Of a stretch of 64,000 nucleotides of DNA, positions 1 to 11,300 are shown in pieces; within the stretch, counting starts at the first letter, position 1; every line of letters starts with the position of its first letter. The notes under the pieces were generated by a model, which was not told the origin of the DNA, did not search any database, and was given only the letters and a program-made list of their open reading frames with translations. Origin of the DNA: Podarcis raffonei (Eukaryota; Chordata; Lepidosauria; Squamata; Lacertidae); contig NC_070614.1 in assembly GCF_027172205.1 (NCBI RefSeq), forward strand, positions 45,766,501 through 45,830,500, written 5' to 3'. The translations under genes and the position numbers were made by a program.

Positions 1-228
1 ATCAATGAAGTCCTGGGAAGGGTGTTTCTTGAAGGAAACCTTGCGGACTATGTAATAAATATGAGATGCCATTGCACCAATGACCAGGTCTCCTGGCTCA
101 TACCACTCGTGTGGAACATGAACAGGATGATTTGTTGCGCATTGAGAGCTTTGTCCTTGGGACACTATATTGGGGAGCAGCAGAAGCAGCAGGAGCAACA
201 TCCTGATGGCAAATTCCCTTGTGTGCAT
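1..228 (-). CDS. V2R-Z exon 1, cut by the window edge
   Basis: First coding exon of another type-2 vomeronasal receptor. It begins at the ATG at 226-228 (MHTREFAIRM), runs through a leucine-rich signal peptide and the motif [16 protein letters not shown], and reaches FID at base 1. By comparison with the other copies only about 8 nt and the splice donor lie outside the window. The rest of the gene would be to the left. Residues [12 protein letters not shown] place it nearer the B and D versions of this exon than those of A and C. Whether the full gene is intact cannot be seen. Confidence 0.9.
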   Translation of the reverse strand, partial: MHTREFAIRMLLLLLLLLPNIVSQGQSSQCATNHPVHVPHEWYEPGDLVIGAMASHIYYIVRKVSFKKHPSQDFID

Positions 229-1228
229 GGACTCCCCTGCTTCTCTCGACAGTATTATTCCTCTCCTCCACCTGATCTGAACAAGACAAATTGGGTGGCA
301 GCTGACTCTGTCAATTTGGTACTTTAAAGGACATGTATCCACCTTATTGTTAGCTTGAAGATTGTCACAACAGAATGCCTTGGATACCAAATAAGATGTA
401 GTGGTTTGATATGAAAGAGGGAAACTGATAACTGATAAGTAACAGAGCCCTGCCTAGTCGTCTATGGAGCACAGAGGAGCTTATAATCATTTCAGGATTG
501 CTTGTTGATTCTTTTTCCCCACTGTGACATCTGGAGGTTCAGTCAGGTAGATTGATTATTGTAATTTTAGTAATGATAGGGGAGAGAATCAGTTGTGCAG
601 TGTTTTTGGATTCTATGGCGCATCAGCAGTAGGGGAACTGCCAAAATATTACTATTATTATTTTTTAAATAGATATTTTTATTGATTTCTCAATATTGTT
701 CCATTAGCGACCTCATTATAACAATACCAGTTTTATCTAATTAATGCAATTATGAATGCCAATTATGCAAATGTCAATTATATGATTTAATTAAACGTTT
801 CCACTTGTATGCTAGATTTGATGGCTTCATTCTTCTTCATTATTTCTGTGTTCCACTATGTTAATAACTTCCATTGCATTCCATGCACATATAGCAATCT
901 GTTAGATAACAGCTACAGTCTTCTGTTTTCTATTTGTGTTGGTATATTAGGTAATTTATAAAGTTTGAAGTGAGGAACTCTAAGTGTAATACTTATTCTT
1001 TCCTGCGTGTGACAATTTCCCCCCCATGATGTTTTCCCGTCCATATATGGTGCTGGATCCTTCATTCCTGCAACTGTTGATGGTTCACATCATGGCCTGT
1101 GGTAAGCAGTTATTCCACAGGTTCCAAAAGTCACTGCATCACTTTGTCCTGTGATTTGGCTTCCAGTAAAGAAGCAGTGTTCACCATTTTTTCCAGCCTA
1201 GGAGGAACGGTCTGAATCTAGACTGCAG
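229..1228 (-). promoter_or_regulatory. Conserved 5' flank of V2R-Z
   Basis: About 1 kb upstream of exon 1 that recurs upstream of A, B, C and E with high similarity. The block at about 535-630 (containing aatgataggggagagaatca and tctatggcgcatcagcag) is the most constant part. It is a candidate promoter region; I see no certain TATA box or start site. Confidence 0.4.
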
Positions 1229-1786
1229 ATAATAATAATAATATAATAAAATTTTATTTATATCCCGCCGAAGCTGGGCTCAGAGCGGCTAATAACAGTA
1301 AAAGTAACACAGTTTACATAAAATCACAAGCTATTAATTGAAATACGTTCTAAAATCAATTCATAATCAAATTAATGGCAACCATTGCACTAGAGTTCTA
1401 TGAGGATTACCAAAGGAGGGGGTCAGACTGTGCCTTGGCCAAAGGCCTGGTGGAATAGCTCTGTCTTGCAGGCCCTGCGGAAAGACGTCAAGTCCCGCAT
1501 GGCCCTAGTCTCTTGTGACAGAGCCTTCCACCACATCAAGGCCACAGCCGAAAAAGCTCTGGCTCTGCTTGAGGCCAGCCTAACTTCCCTGCAGTCCGGC
1601 ACCTCCAAGATGTTTCTGTTTGAAGACCGTAAGGTCATTCATGGGATATACCAGGAGAGGCGGTCCCGTAGGTACGAGGGTCCTAGGCTGTACAGGGTTA
1701 TAAATGTTAAAACCAGCACCTTAAACCTGATCCTGTACTCCACCGGGAGCCAGTGCAGCTGGTATAGCTCCAGGTGAATGTGATCC
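1229..1786 (-). mobile_element. L2-type LINE, 5'-truncated fragment
   Basis: Minus-strand copy beginning at its ATT-rich tail (tttatttatatcccgcc is the reversed 3' end). It encodes the extreme C-terminus seen at 4435-5774 (RLASSRARAFSA, LRDLTSFRRACKTELFHQAF). The related spacers of the other units lack it, so it inserted here after the array formed. Confidence 0.8.
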
Positions 1787-2414
1787 TGATAGTTAATCCA
1801 AAAGCATCTATTGCCGTAGCTGGTAGACAGGAAGCTGGACCTGCCAATGTAATTATTTTTGTAACATCACAAAATCATAGGCAAGGAATGAACCTACAAG
1901 GTCAGCAGGATATCTAGAGTTGAGCTGGTCCCATCCTTTCCCCGCTTCCTATTTTGTTAGTATTGTGGGATCCTTCAGTCTCCCACCTATGTAAGACTGA
2001 TCAGACATGGTTTGCCATCACATTAACTGAATGGTGGCAGCAGTTCTGGATAGCATCCTTGCCTTATCAAGAAGTGGGAGCACTGGATTATAGCATCAAT
2101 ACACCAATGGGATATCAGAGCCCCACAAGGCATGATGGAGAACAGCAACAACTTGGAAAAGAGAGATGCGACAAACTTGGCACCTCAGTTACTGCTCAAG
2201 CCCATGTGCCCGCTCTCACTGAAATATATTGCCCCCACCTCACTGAACAACCTTTGACCTGAAGGCTTAAAAACAAAACCTCACTATCCCAGGGGGATCT
2301 TTGTGAGGGGGATAACCAAGAATTTAGAGTCTCAAGCAGGTGTTCTTTAAATAAACAATAAAGATTTATTTTTAGAACAAGGTAGTATAATACAACTGGA
2401 GAAACTGAGGTTAC
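1787..2414. other. Array spacer without recognised genes
   Basis: Sequence shared with spacers of the other units (compare 25140-25780, 41580-41950 and 52110-52500). No gene, RNA or additional element seen. Confidence 0.6.
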
Positions 2415-2427
2415 TTCAATAAGAATA

Positions 2428-2786
2428 GGTAAAGGTAAAGGTACCCCTGCCCGTACGGGCCAGTCTTGACAGACTCTAGGGTTGTGCGCCCATCTCACTC
2501 AAGAGGCCGAGGGCCAGCGCTGTCCGCAGACACTTCCGGGTCACGTGGCCAGCGTGACAAGCTGCATCTGGCGAGCCAGCGCAGCACACGGAACGCCGTT
2601 TACCTTCCCGCCGGTAAGCGGTCCCTATTTATCTACTTGCACCCGGGGGTGCTTTCGAACTGCTAGGTTGGCAGGCGCTGGGACAGAGCAACGGGAGCGC
2701 ACTCCGCCGTGGGGATTCGAACCGCCGACCTTTCGATCGGCAAGCCCTAGGTGCTGAGGCTTTTACCCACAGTGCCACCCGCGCTA
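2428..2786 (-). mobile_element. tRNA-derived SINE (squamate type)
   Basis: Minus-strand SINE with a 13-bp target duplication ttcaataagaata (2415-2427 and 2787-2799). The reversed B box (ggggattcgaacc, 2711-2723) marks the tRNA-like head; the other end is ggtaaaggtaaaggtacccc. Probably a Sauria-type SINE; the family name is less certain than the class. Confidence 0.85.
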
Positions 2787-2900
2787 TTCAATAAGAATAC
2801 ACTACTTCAATTCGCTTTCAGAGGTTTGGGCTTTATAGTTTGTTTCCTTTCTAAGGTGGTACTTTCCTTCAGTTACCCACCCCTTTAACAAATGCAGCTC

Positions 2901-4072
2901 TTTTTTTAAAAAATAATATTTATTAAAGTTTTGAAAAAAATTCAAAAATAAAGAAAAACAAAAAAATACAAAATACAGAAAAAGTAAAAACAATGAAAAA
3001 GAAATCCATCTTTCCATGTCTTGTCTTTCATTTACTTGTTTCCTTGACCTCCTCACACCTCCCTTTTTTGTATTCTAGTTCAATTGATTATTTCAGCAAA
3101 TCCTTTCCATTCTTGTTTTTATCTTACTAATTTATCTTAATATATTGTAACTTTACATTCTGACCTGTTAACAATCCATTCTTCCTTAACCCTATATAAC
3201 ATTACTGCAAAAGCCACATTACATCATTCCAACATCCTTTTAGCATTCCTTAATTTTACAGTGTTTCTGTAGATAGTCTTTAAATTTCTTCCAATCTTCT
3301 TCTACTGACTCTTCTCCCTGGTCTCGGATTCTGCCAGTCATTTCCGCCAGTTCCATATAGTCCATCACCTTCATCTGCCATTCTTCCCGGGTGGGTAAAT
3401 CTTGTGTCTTCCAATTCTTCGCTATAAGTATTCTTGCTGCTGTTGTTGCATACATAAAAAAAGTTCTATCCTTCTTTAACACCAATTGGCTGACCATGCC
3501 CAGGAGAAAGGCCTCTGGTTTCTTCAGAAAGGTATATTTAAATACCTTTTTCATTTCATTATAGATCATCTCCCAGAAAGCCTTAATACTTGGGCACGTC
3601 CACCAAAGGTGAAAGAATGTACCTTCATTTTCTTTACATTTCCAACACTTATTATCGGGCAAGTGATATATTTTTGCAAGCTTGACTGGTGTCATGTACC
3701 ACCTGTATATCATTTTCATAATATTTTCTCTTAAGGCATTACATGCTGTAAATTTCATACCTGTGGTCCATAACTGTTCCCAGTCAGCCAACATAATGTT
3801 ATGTCCGACATCTTGTGCCCATTTTATCATAGCAGATTTCACCGTTTCATCCTGAGTATTCCATTTCAACAGCAAGTTATACATTCTTGATAATATCTTA
3901 GTTTTGGGATCTAACAGTTCTGTTTCCAATTTTGATTTTTCCACCTGGAAGCCAATTTTCTTGTCCAGATTGTAAGCCTCCCTTATTTGATAATAATGAA
4001 GCCAATCCCGCACTTTGTCTTTTAGTTTCTCAAAGCTCTGCAATTTCAATTTATCTCCTTCTTGTTCCAAAC
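2901..4072 (-). mobile_element. L1 LINE, 5'-truncated
   Basis: Minus-strand L1 copy with a 14-bp target duplication aacaaatgcagctc (2887-2900, 4073-4086). Carries an A-rich tail and the open C-terminal part of ORF2 (about 3240-4070) including the cysteine motif NKCWKCKENEGTFFHLWWTCP. The corresponding spacer of gene B (about 25880) is the empty site. Reverse transcriptase and endonuclease are absent through truncation. Confidence 0.9.
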
Positions 4073-4086
4073 AACAAATGCAGCTC

Positions 4087-4434
4087 CTGAGGTACTTTCA
4101 GTAAAAGTCTTAAGGGCTCACCCCCCCCCATCTGCCTTCACTGGGATTTGGGAGTCTCTTCTTTCCTCAGAAGAGTCTCTCCCCTCCAGATTAGTTGGAG
4201 ACCTAAGTAGACTCATCTCTTTCAGCTCCTCCTTCTCCTGTCTCACCCTCAGTCTCCCAGCAAGATCCGGTCCTATTACTCCTGCAGGACATTACACTCA
4301 GTCCTTCACTGTACACTCAGAGTGGATGTTTTATTCCAGAACCAACTCTCCCTCCTCCACCCTCCTATATCCCTAATTCCTAACCTCTCCAGCCTCCCTC
4401 CTCAACCACCTCAACTCAGCTCCCCTCTTAACCA
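4087..4434. other. Array spacer, pyrimidine-rich
   Basis: Shared with the other spacers; contains repeated ctccctcctcaaccacc-like stretches. No gene seen. Confidence 0.5.
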
Positions 4435-5977
4435 ATTACCGCCCGGTTTCGAATCTCCCATTCCTGGGTAAGGTGATTGAGAGAGCGGTTGCTGAACAGC
4501 TTGGTAGGTTTCTGGATGAAACATCGGCTCTCGATCCATTCCAGTCCGGCTTCCGCGCTGGTCATGGGACCGAGACGGCTCTGGTCGCCCTAACAGATGA
4601 TCTCCGCAGGCAGCTGGATCGAGGCGGGTCAGGGCTGCTGATTCTTCTAGACCTGTCAGCAGCCTTCGACATGGTCGATCATGAACTCCTAGACCACCGC
4701 CTTGCCGACGTGGGGATCCAGGGCACAGTCCTCCAATGGCTGCGCTCGTTTCTCTCTGGTCGGGGACAGAGGGTGGCGCTTGGGGGGGAATTGTCATCGC
4801 GCCACTCCTTGGTGTGTGGAGTGCCTCAGGGTGCGATTCTCTCCCCGATGCTTTTTAACATCTTTATGCGCCCCCTCGCCCAGCTTGTTCGGAGTTTTGG
4901 GCTGGGTTGCCATCAGTATGCCGATGACACCCAACTCTATCTGTTGATGGATGGCCATCCTGACTCGGCCCCAGACACACTGACCAGATGCCTGGAGGCT
5001 GTGGCTGGATGGTTACGTGGGAGCCGGTTGAAGTTAAATCCTTCGAAGACAGAGGTCCTCTGGCTGGGACGGGACGATATGGGATTGAGGGGGCAACTCC
5101 CATCTCTTGCGGGGGTGCAGTTAGTGCCAGCACCGTCCGTTAAGAGTTTGGGTGTAATCTTCGATACCTCCCTCTCTATGGAGGCGCAGATTACAGCTAT
5201 AACAAAGGCGGCATTTTTTCATCTCCGCCAAGCTAAGCAGTTGGCCCCTTATCTCTTTCGCCCTGACCTAGCCACTGTGATCCATGCGACGGTCACCTCC
5301 AGACTGGATTATTGTAACTCGCTCTACGTGGGGCTGCCCTTGAGACTGACCCAGAAACTCCAGCGGGTGCAGAATGCCGCGGCGAGACTCCTTATGGGGT
5401 CTTCGCTGCGAGACCACATTCATCCGGTGCTATATCAGCTGCACTGGCTCCCGGTGGAGTACAGGATCAGGTTTAAGGTGCTGGTTTTAACCTTTAAAGC
5501 CCTATACGGCCTAGGACCCTCGTACCTACGGGACCGCCTCTCCTGGTATGCCCCACAAAGAAACCTACGGTCTGCAAATAAAAACATCCTGAAGGTCCCA
5601 GGCCTCAGAGAGGTTAGGCTGGCCTCAACTAGAGCCAGGGCCTTCTCGGCTGCGGCTCCAATCTGGTGGAACGCTCTGTCAGAAGAGACTAGGGCCCTGC
5701 GGGACTTGACATCTTTCCGCAGGGCCTGCAAGACAGAGTTGTTCCACCAGGCCTTTGGTCAGGGCGCAGCCTGACTCCCTCCTCTGGCAACCTGCACAGA
5801 GTTTTGCTTAATGGTTGCCATTAATTTGATTTTAATTAATTTTTATAATGAAATATTTTTAGAATGTTGGTTTATTTGATTGTTTGATTATTTGATTGTT
5901 GTTAGCCGCTCTGAGCCTGGCTTCGGCTGGGGAGGGCGGGATATAAATAAAATTTATTATTATTATTATTATTATTA
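4435..5977 (+). mobile_element. L2-type LINE with a long open reverse-transcriptase frame
   Basis: Plus-strand, 5'-truncated non-LTR retrotransposon of the CR1/L2 group. The frame is open from the truncation point (NYRPVSNLPFLGKVIERAV) to a stop at 5774, over 440 codons. RT motifs in order: SAAFDMVDHELL (motif A, first Asp), GVPQGAILSPMLFN (B), QYADDTQLYLL (catalytic ADD), LKLNPSKTEVLWLG (D) and LGVIFD (E), then the C-terminus with LRSANKNILKVPGLREVRLA. The 3' end is ggcgggatataaataaa plus an ATT run; the flanks repeat taacca. The endonuclease is missing. The lack of stops suggests a fairly young copy. Confidence 0.9.
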
Positions 5978-7457
5978 ACCACACTCTAACTCCATCTCCC
6001 TCAAAATCCACTCCTTTTAAACTCTCCCTCCTGGAACCACAGCCAATCAGAGGCTGCCGTTCTTTAACCATTTACTGGCAGGAGAAAAAAGTAAAAAGAA
6101 ATACTTGTGGAACCAACGTTTCCATCACAACAGACACAACATTTTACAGGGACTGAAAGAAACACCACGGACAGAATAACTGCCACACAGGAAGAACAAG
6201 GATATAGTTTGAGTGCCTCATTTTTAGTTCTATGAATCATTTCATGTGTCAACACGAATAGAAGTTATTAATATTGCAGTTGTTGCATAAAGGATTATTA
6301 TTCTGACCGGAATATAATAGAAAGTAATAAGATTTTCGAATGTAGAAATAAAGGAAATCATCTAGCATGTGGGGGGGACGGGACCTAAATTATATGATTC
6401 GGTATTTGAGTGATTAGTATTAGTATTATAATTTGGTATTGTTTTAATGACACTATTATTGGATGGCAATTGTAAATTAATAAAAATTATTATAACAGAA
6501 ATAATGTTTTCCTCCAGATATTGTTGCATATCTCTGCTACTTTTCTTTCTTAAAACTATTTAAAAAACAAGGGAAATGGCTGTTTTAAACTTCTCCTTCT
6601 ATTCCTCAGGTGCCTTGTGTGAGAGAGATAAAGAATGTAGAGCCCTTAACTATTTCACAATGTTTTTTGTTTCTGGTACCCTTTTTTTTGTCTTCAAGAT
6701 GAATTTGCAGATTCCATGAAGTAATTGATAAGAGACTTTTTATTAACAATCATTCATACAGTACATGTACAACACTGAACAACTGAACTTAACCTTTCTA
6801 AATGAAAAGGCTGAGAGTTTTGCTATTAAGATTCCATTTGCTTTAAATATACAGTAATACATGACAGGGGTGTATGGAGTGTTAGGGAGGGGTAGTAACT
6901 CTAGCGGGGACCAAGTCGTGATCCTTCTGGTGCAGTTTGTCTACCTCAGATCCCCACCCTGCACTCAGTTCTCACCTGTGGCTCCTACACATTGTCAGCT
7001 TGCAACAACAGCCACATCCCATGAATCAGATTCAACTGGCTCCCTAAATCAGGTGAGGGCAGCCAATGGGCCTCAAATTCTCAGTGAGTTAGGGAATTTC
7101 TCTGCATGCAAAGACAGGATGTAGAATATGAGAGCAAAAGTGGGCCCAATGCTCAAAAAGGTGGCTACTGCAGGTGCTGTAGAGGGAAATGAGGGGCAGA
7201 TGGGTCTCGTAAACCTAAGAAGGGAGCCCACCTAGGAGAAGGATATTTTGAACCTAAACCTCCATTGCTTTACAGCATTACTCATTTGTGAAAAAGCCTT
7301 TGGGAATAGAACCTGAGGAAAAATCTGCACCCATTGCCTTGGGGAAACTTTGGCAGACAAAAAAGTTAAGAAGCAAATTCTACACATATCCAGAGTTAGG
7401 ACGTGTAAAGTGATACCAGCCAGCAAGTCCCAACAGAGCCACAAATTCCACTGTTAT
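5978..7457 (-). other. Spacer and presumed 3' untranslated region of V2R-A
   Basis: From 6745 to 7457 this is probably transcribed 3' UTR, conserved with the same region of B, C and D. The lower part is array spacer without recognised genes or elements. Confidence 0.5.
6739..6744 (-). promoter_or_regulatory. Likely poly(A) signal of V2R-A
   Basis: AATAAA on the minus strand, 714 bp past the stop codon. The same hexamer in the same context (GTTAATAAAAAGTCTC) lies downstream of all four genes, at exactly the same distance in B. Confidence 0.5.
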
Positions 7458-8359
7458 TTATACCTTTCTTTGTGTTAGCTGCTCTTTGTTGTTTAGGTCT
7501 GGCCTCACCACAATAATGTAGCATTTAGGGGTGAAAATGCAAACCAGTAACCCAGCACCAGAAGCAAAGATGGAGAAGATCTCCACAGCCACCATGTATT
7601 TTCCTCTGGTGCTCAGGTAGGTTGGAATGAAGGAGAGCCAAACACTGCAGAAGACCAGCATGCTGAAGGTGATGAACTTGGCTTCGTTGAAAGTGTCAGG
7701 CAACTTCCTGGCTAAGAAGGCCACCGTGAAGCTGATAGTGGCCAGGAAGCCCATGTAGCCCAAAACACAATAGAACATGGAGACTGACCCTTCATTACAT
7801 AGAAATATGATTTCTTCAGGCATTGAGTGCATGTCCACATCTGGGAATGGGGGAGAGGTTGCCAGCCAGAGGACACAGATTCCTACTTGAACAATGGAAC
7901 AGGAAAAGACAATGGAATAAGCCAGTTCTTTGCCTACCCATTTCCTCATATTGGATCCTGGTTTGGTAGCCATGAATGCCAAAACCACCAATATGGTTTT
8001 GGCTAAGATGCTGGAGAGGGCCACAGAGAAGACAATGCCAAAAGCAGTTTGTCGGAGAAGGCAAGTTGCCATATTAGGTTTTCCGATAAACAACAAAGAA
8101 GAGAGGAAACACAAGAGGAGGGAGATAAGGAGACCATAGGTGAGGCTTCGGTTGTTGGCTTTGACTATGGCTGTATTGCGATGCTTAATGAAGATGCCTA
8201 GCACTAAAATTGTGATCAGAGAGAATAGAAGCACAGAGGAAGTTGAAACAATGGTCAGGGTTTCATCAAAGGCTAGGAAGTTTGGAATCTTAGGAATGCA
8301 TAGATCCTGGCCGCTGTTTGGATACTGATCTGCTGGGCAACTGATACATGTTTCCATGT
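7458..8359 (-). CDS. V2R-A exon 6, seven-helix domain
   Basis: 902 nt; 299 residues from [13 protein letters not shown] to TQRKV and a stop. Supplies the last three linker cysteines. Hydrophobic helices lie at about 34-57, 71-92, 104-129, 145-166, 193-216, 228-246 and 253-277 of this exon. Cys99 and Cys187 are placed for the usual extracellular disulfide. [11 protein letters not shown] is the second intracellular loop and [10 protein letters not shown] the C-terminal signature. This copy has IGKPNMATC and VCIFTPKCY, the latter shared with B. Confidence 0.95.
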
Positions 8360-11300
8360 CTGAAAATACACAAGTAATGTGTGACAATTTGAAGTAACCA
8401 AAAGTATTCTTAAGAATTTCACATCACTAGTCCATTTTGCATAGTGTTTTCTATGTCAGAATGTATAAGCCCAAATGCTTTTGTACTAGGTGTATCAAAA
8501 ATAAAACTTGTGTATCAATTCTGGAATTTTCTACATGGGTGACATCTTTTTTTACTGTCCCCCTGCTTTTTCTTAGAGCCACATAAACAGTACAACAAAA
8601 TGAGAAATGAATTACTGCTGAAATCTTTGGATCTTGGAAAAGCGAGTTTGATAAGACTTTCACCCTATTGTCAAAAACCTACTTATTCGAGGAGAAAACA
8701 CCACTTCTATTCCACCCTAATTTTGTAGAAGATGGAGGTAAAATATATTAAAGGTAAAGGGACCCCTGACCATTAGGAGTTGCGGCGCTCCTCTCGCTTT
8801 ATTGGCCGAGGGAGCTGGCGTACAGTTTCCAGGTTATGCTGCCAGCATGACTATGCCGCTTCTGGCGAACCGGAGCAGCGCACAGAAACGCCATTTACCT
8901 TCCCGCTGGAGCGGTACCTATTTATCTACTTTGATGTGCTTTCGAACTGCTAGGTTGGCAGGAGCAGGGACCAAGCAGTGGCAGAGCACCCTGTCGCGGG
9001 GATTTGAACTGTCGACCTTCTGATCTGCAAGTCCTAGGCGCTGTGGTTTAACCCACAGCGCCACCCGTGTCCCCAGAATATATTAGCTTCCACTTAAAAA
9101 AGAAAACTTCAGGATTTTAAAGGTAAAAATATATTGATGTTATCTATAAACAATGAGAAGAACAAATCTGTTAATTTAAGCCTTCTCTCCTGCAGCAGTT
9201 TAATGTCAACTAAATTGCCAGGAGCCCAGAGGTTCTGCATTATCTTAAGATGTCATCTCTAACCTTTCTCATTTGAAATCATTCCTTCTGGACATGGATC
9301 ACAATCATAGCAGCAAAACTTCTCCCCCTCCTTCTTTTTCTTCCCGTAACCAGGATGGCAGTTGGCATTACATACAGAAAGCGGTGGCACCTATGCAAAG
9401 AGATAGGAAGAGTATAATATTATGATATTGTTTTGGGGAATTTACCAAATATCCACTATTAGGTGATTTAATAGTAAATGGGAGGACTAATAGCGTGAAA
9501 TTATCCGTAGGTACACTTATTCTTAAGGAAATCAGTCCTATGTGCTCACTGGAAGGACAGGTCCTGAAGCTGAGACTCCAATACTTTGGCCACCTCATGA
9601 GAAGAGAAGATTCCCTGGAAGAGACCCTGATGTTGGTAATGAAATTAAGAAGGTGCTTAAGTGTACCTTTCATAAAAAACCAGAGGCCTTTCTCCTGGGC
9701 ATGGTAGGCCAATTGGTGTCAAAGAAAGATAGGACGTTCTTTATGTATGCTACAACAGCAGCAAGAGTTCTCCTAGCAAAGTATTGGAAGACACAAGAAC
9801 TACCTATGCTGGAAGAGTGGCAGACGAAGGTGATCGACTACATGGGACTGGCGGAGATGACGGGCAGAATCCGAGACCAAGGGAAAGAGACGGTGGAAGA
9901 AGATTGGAAGAAATTTTATCTTAAAAATTGTTGTAAAATTAGTGAGTGATAAAATGTCATGGGTAAAGCATAGCAGATTTGCAGCGATAAATGAGTGGAC
10001 AAGTAGGGAAGAAAAGGGTTAAAGAAAGGGAATTACAAGTAATTTAGATCAGGGGTTGCTGAAAAAGTTTTAAACAAGGATGCAGAAAAGGGAGGCATGG
10101 GGAAGTCGTTGAAATTGGGTACAAGAAAAAATTTATGAAATTATACATGTTTATATGTGTGTTTGTCTGTGTATTGTTGTTTGTAATGTCCTATAATATA
10201 TGTTGAAAAGCCAATAAAAATTTTATATATATATAAAAAAGAGACCCTGATGTTGGGAAAGATGGAGGGCACAAGGAGAAGGGGACAACAGAGCACGAGA
10301 TGGTTGGACAGTGTTCTCGAAGCTACCAGCATGAGTTTGACTAAACTGCGGGAGGCAGTGGAAGACAGAAGTGCCTGGCGTGCTCTGGTCCATGGGGTCA
10401 TGAAGAGTCGGACACGACTAAACGACTAAACAACAAGAACACACAAGTGGCACATACAGTAGGGTAAAAAGCTGCTGTTCTAAGCATCATACAAGCTTAA
10501 GATGTCAGTATTCATGCCTGGACCATCCAACCATATAGCTGTGTTTGACTCCATCAAAAGGCCAAGCCAGGGGTGAAATCACACCGAATTCTGTGTGATT
10601 TCACCCCTGGTTTGGCCTTTTGATGGAGTCACCACCTAACGGCATTTGCTTCAAGGAGTCCACATGGTGTTCCTTTGTGTGGCACAAGGAATTAAAGGTA
10701 AGCCATTATAGTGGTTCTGCTCCTACCTACAGGGTCATTACAAGAAACTAGCAATAGGAAATCATTCCATGACTTTTGGGTAGTGGTTTCCTGTTAGGCC
10801 ACATCCTGTCTCAGAGAGAAATGCTTTCGGATCCTATGCCTGACCTGTTCTGGGAGGAGTTGCATTCCATTTGAAGCAAGAGGTCTGGGAGCACTCCTCT
10901 ATTCTAACTCATCACTAGTCTGAAGTGGTTTCAAGTGCTAGTGAATTTCAAAATGAATAATGTGTGAAGTGCTTTTGTTACATCCCATTTTGTGGATAAT
11001 CACAAATTCTGGGTTTTCAGGGACTGTGCCTTTATTTCCATACCTTAGTGAAGCGTCTGTGCCATTTGATTCTGTCTTCATTAATGGTGAGCTCTTTGCC
11101 CGGAGGGGCCTGAGGATCCAAGCTGCCCACTTTGACTCTGACATAGGAATTATTTGGGAAAGTGACCAAGTTGGTAATATCAAAGCCAGCTGCTAACTCT
11201 CCATATTCATTTAATGCAATTTCATCCCCAGCACTGTTGTTGAATGAGATTCTCTGCAGGAATGAGTGGAGCTAAGTGGAAAGAGAACCAAAGTTAAACA

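Noticed and set aside
22-327. A 101-codon plus-strand frame opposite exon 1, recurring at every exon 1 copy (for example 23820-24125, 40369-40674, 50104-50409, 61908-62213).
   Set aside because: It is the antisense of a conserved coding exon, so its preservation follows from the receptor exon; no independent signal.
2700-2786. A tRNA gene on the minus strand.
   Set aside because: The B box belongs to the tRNA-derived head of a SINE; no full cloverleaf is expected and a target duplication surrounds the unit.
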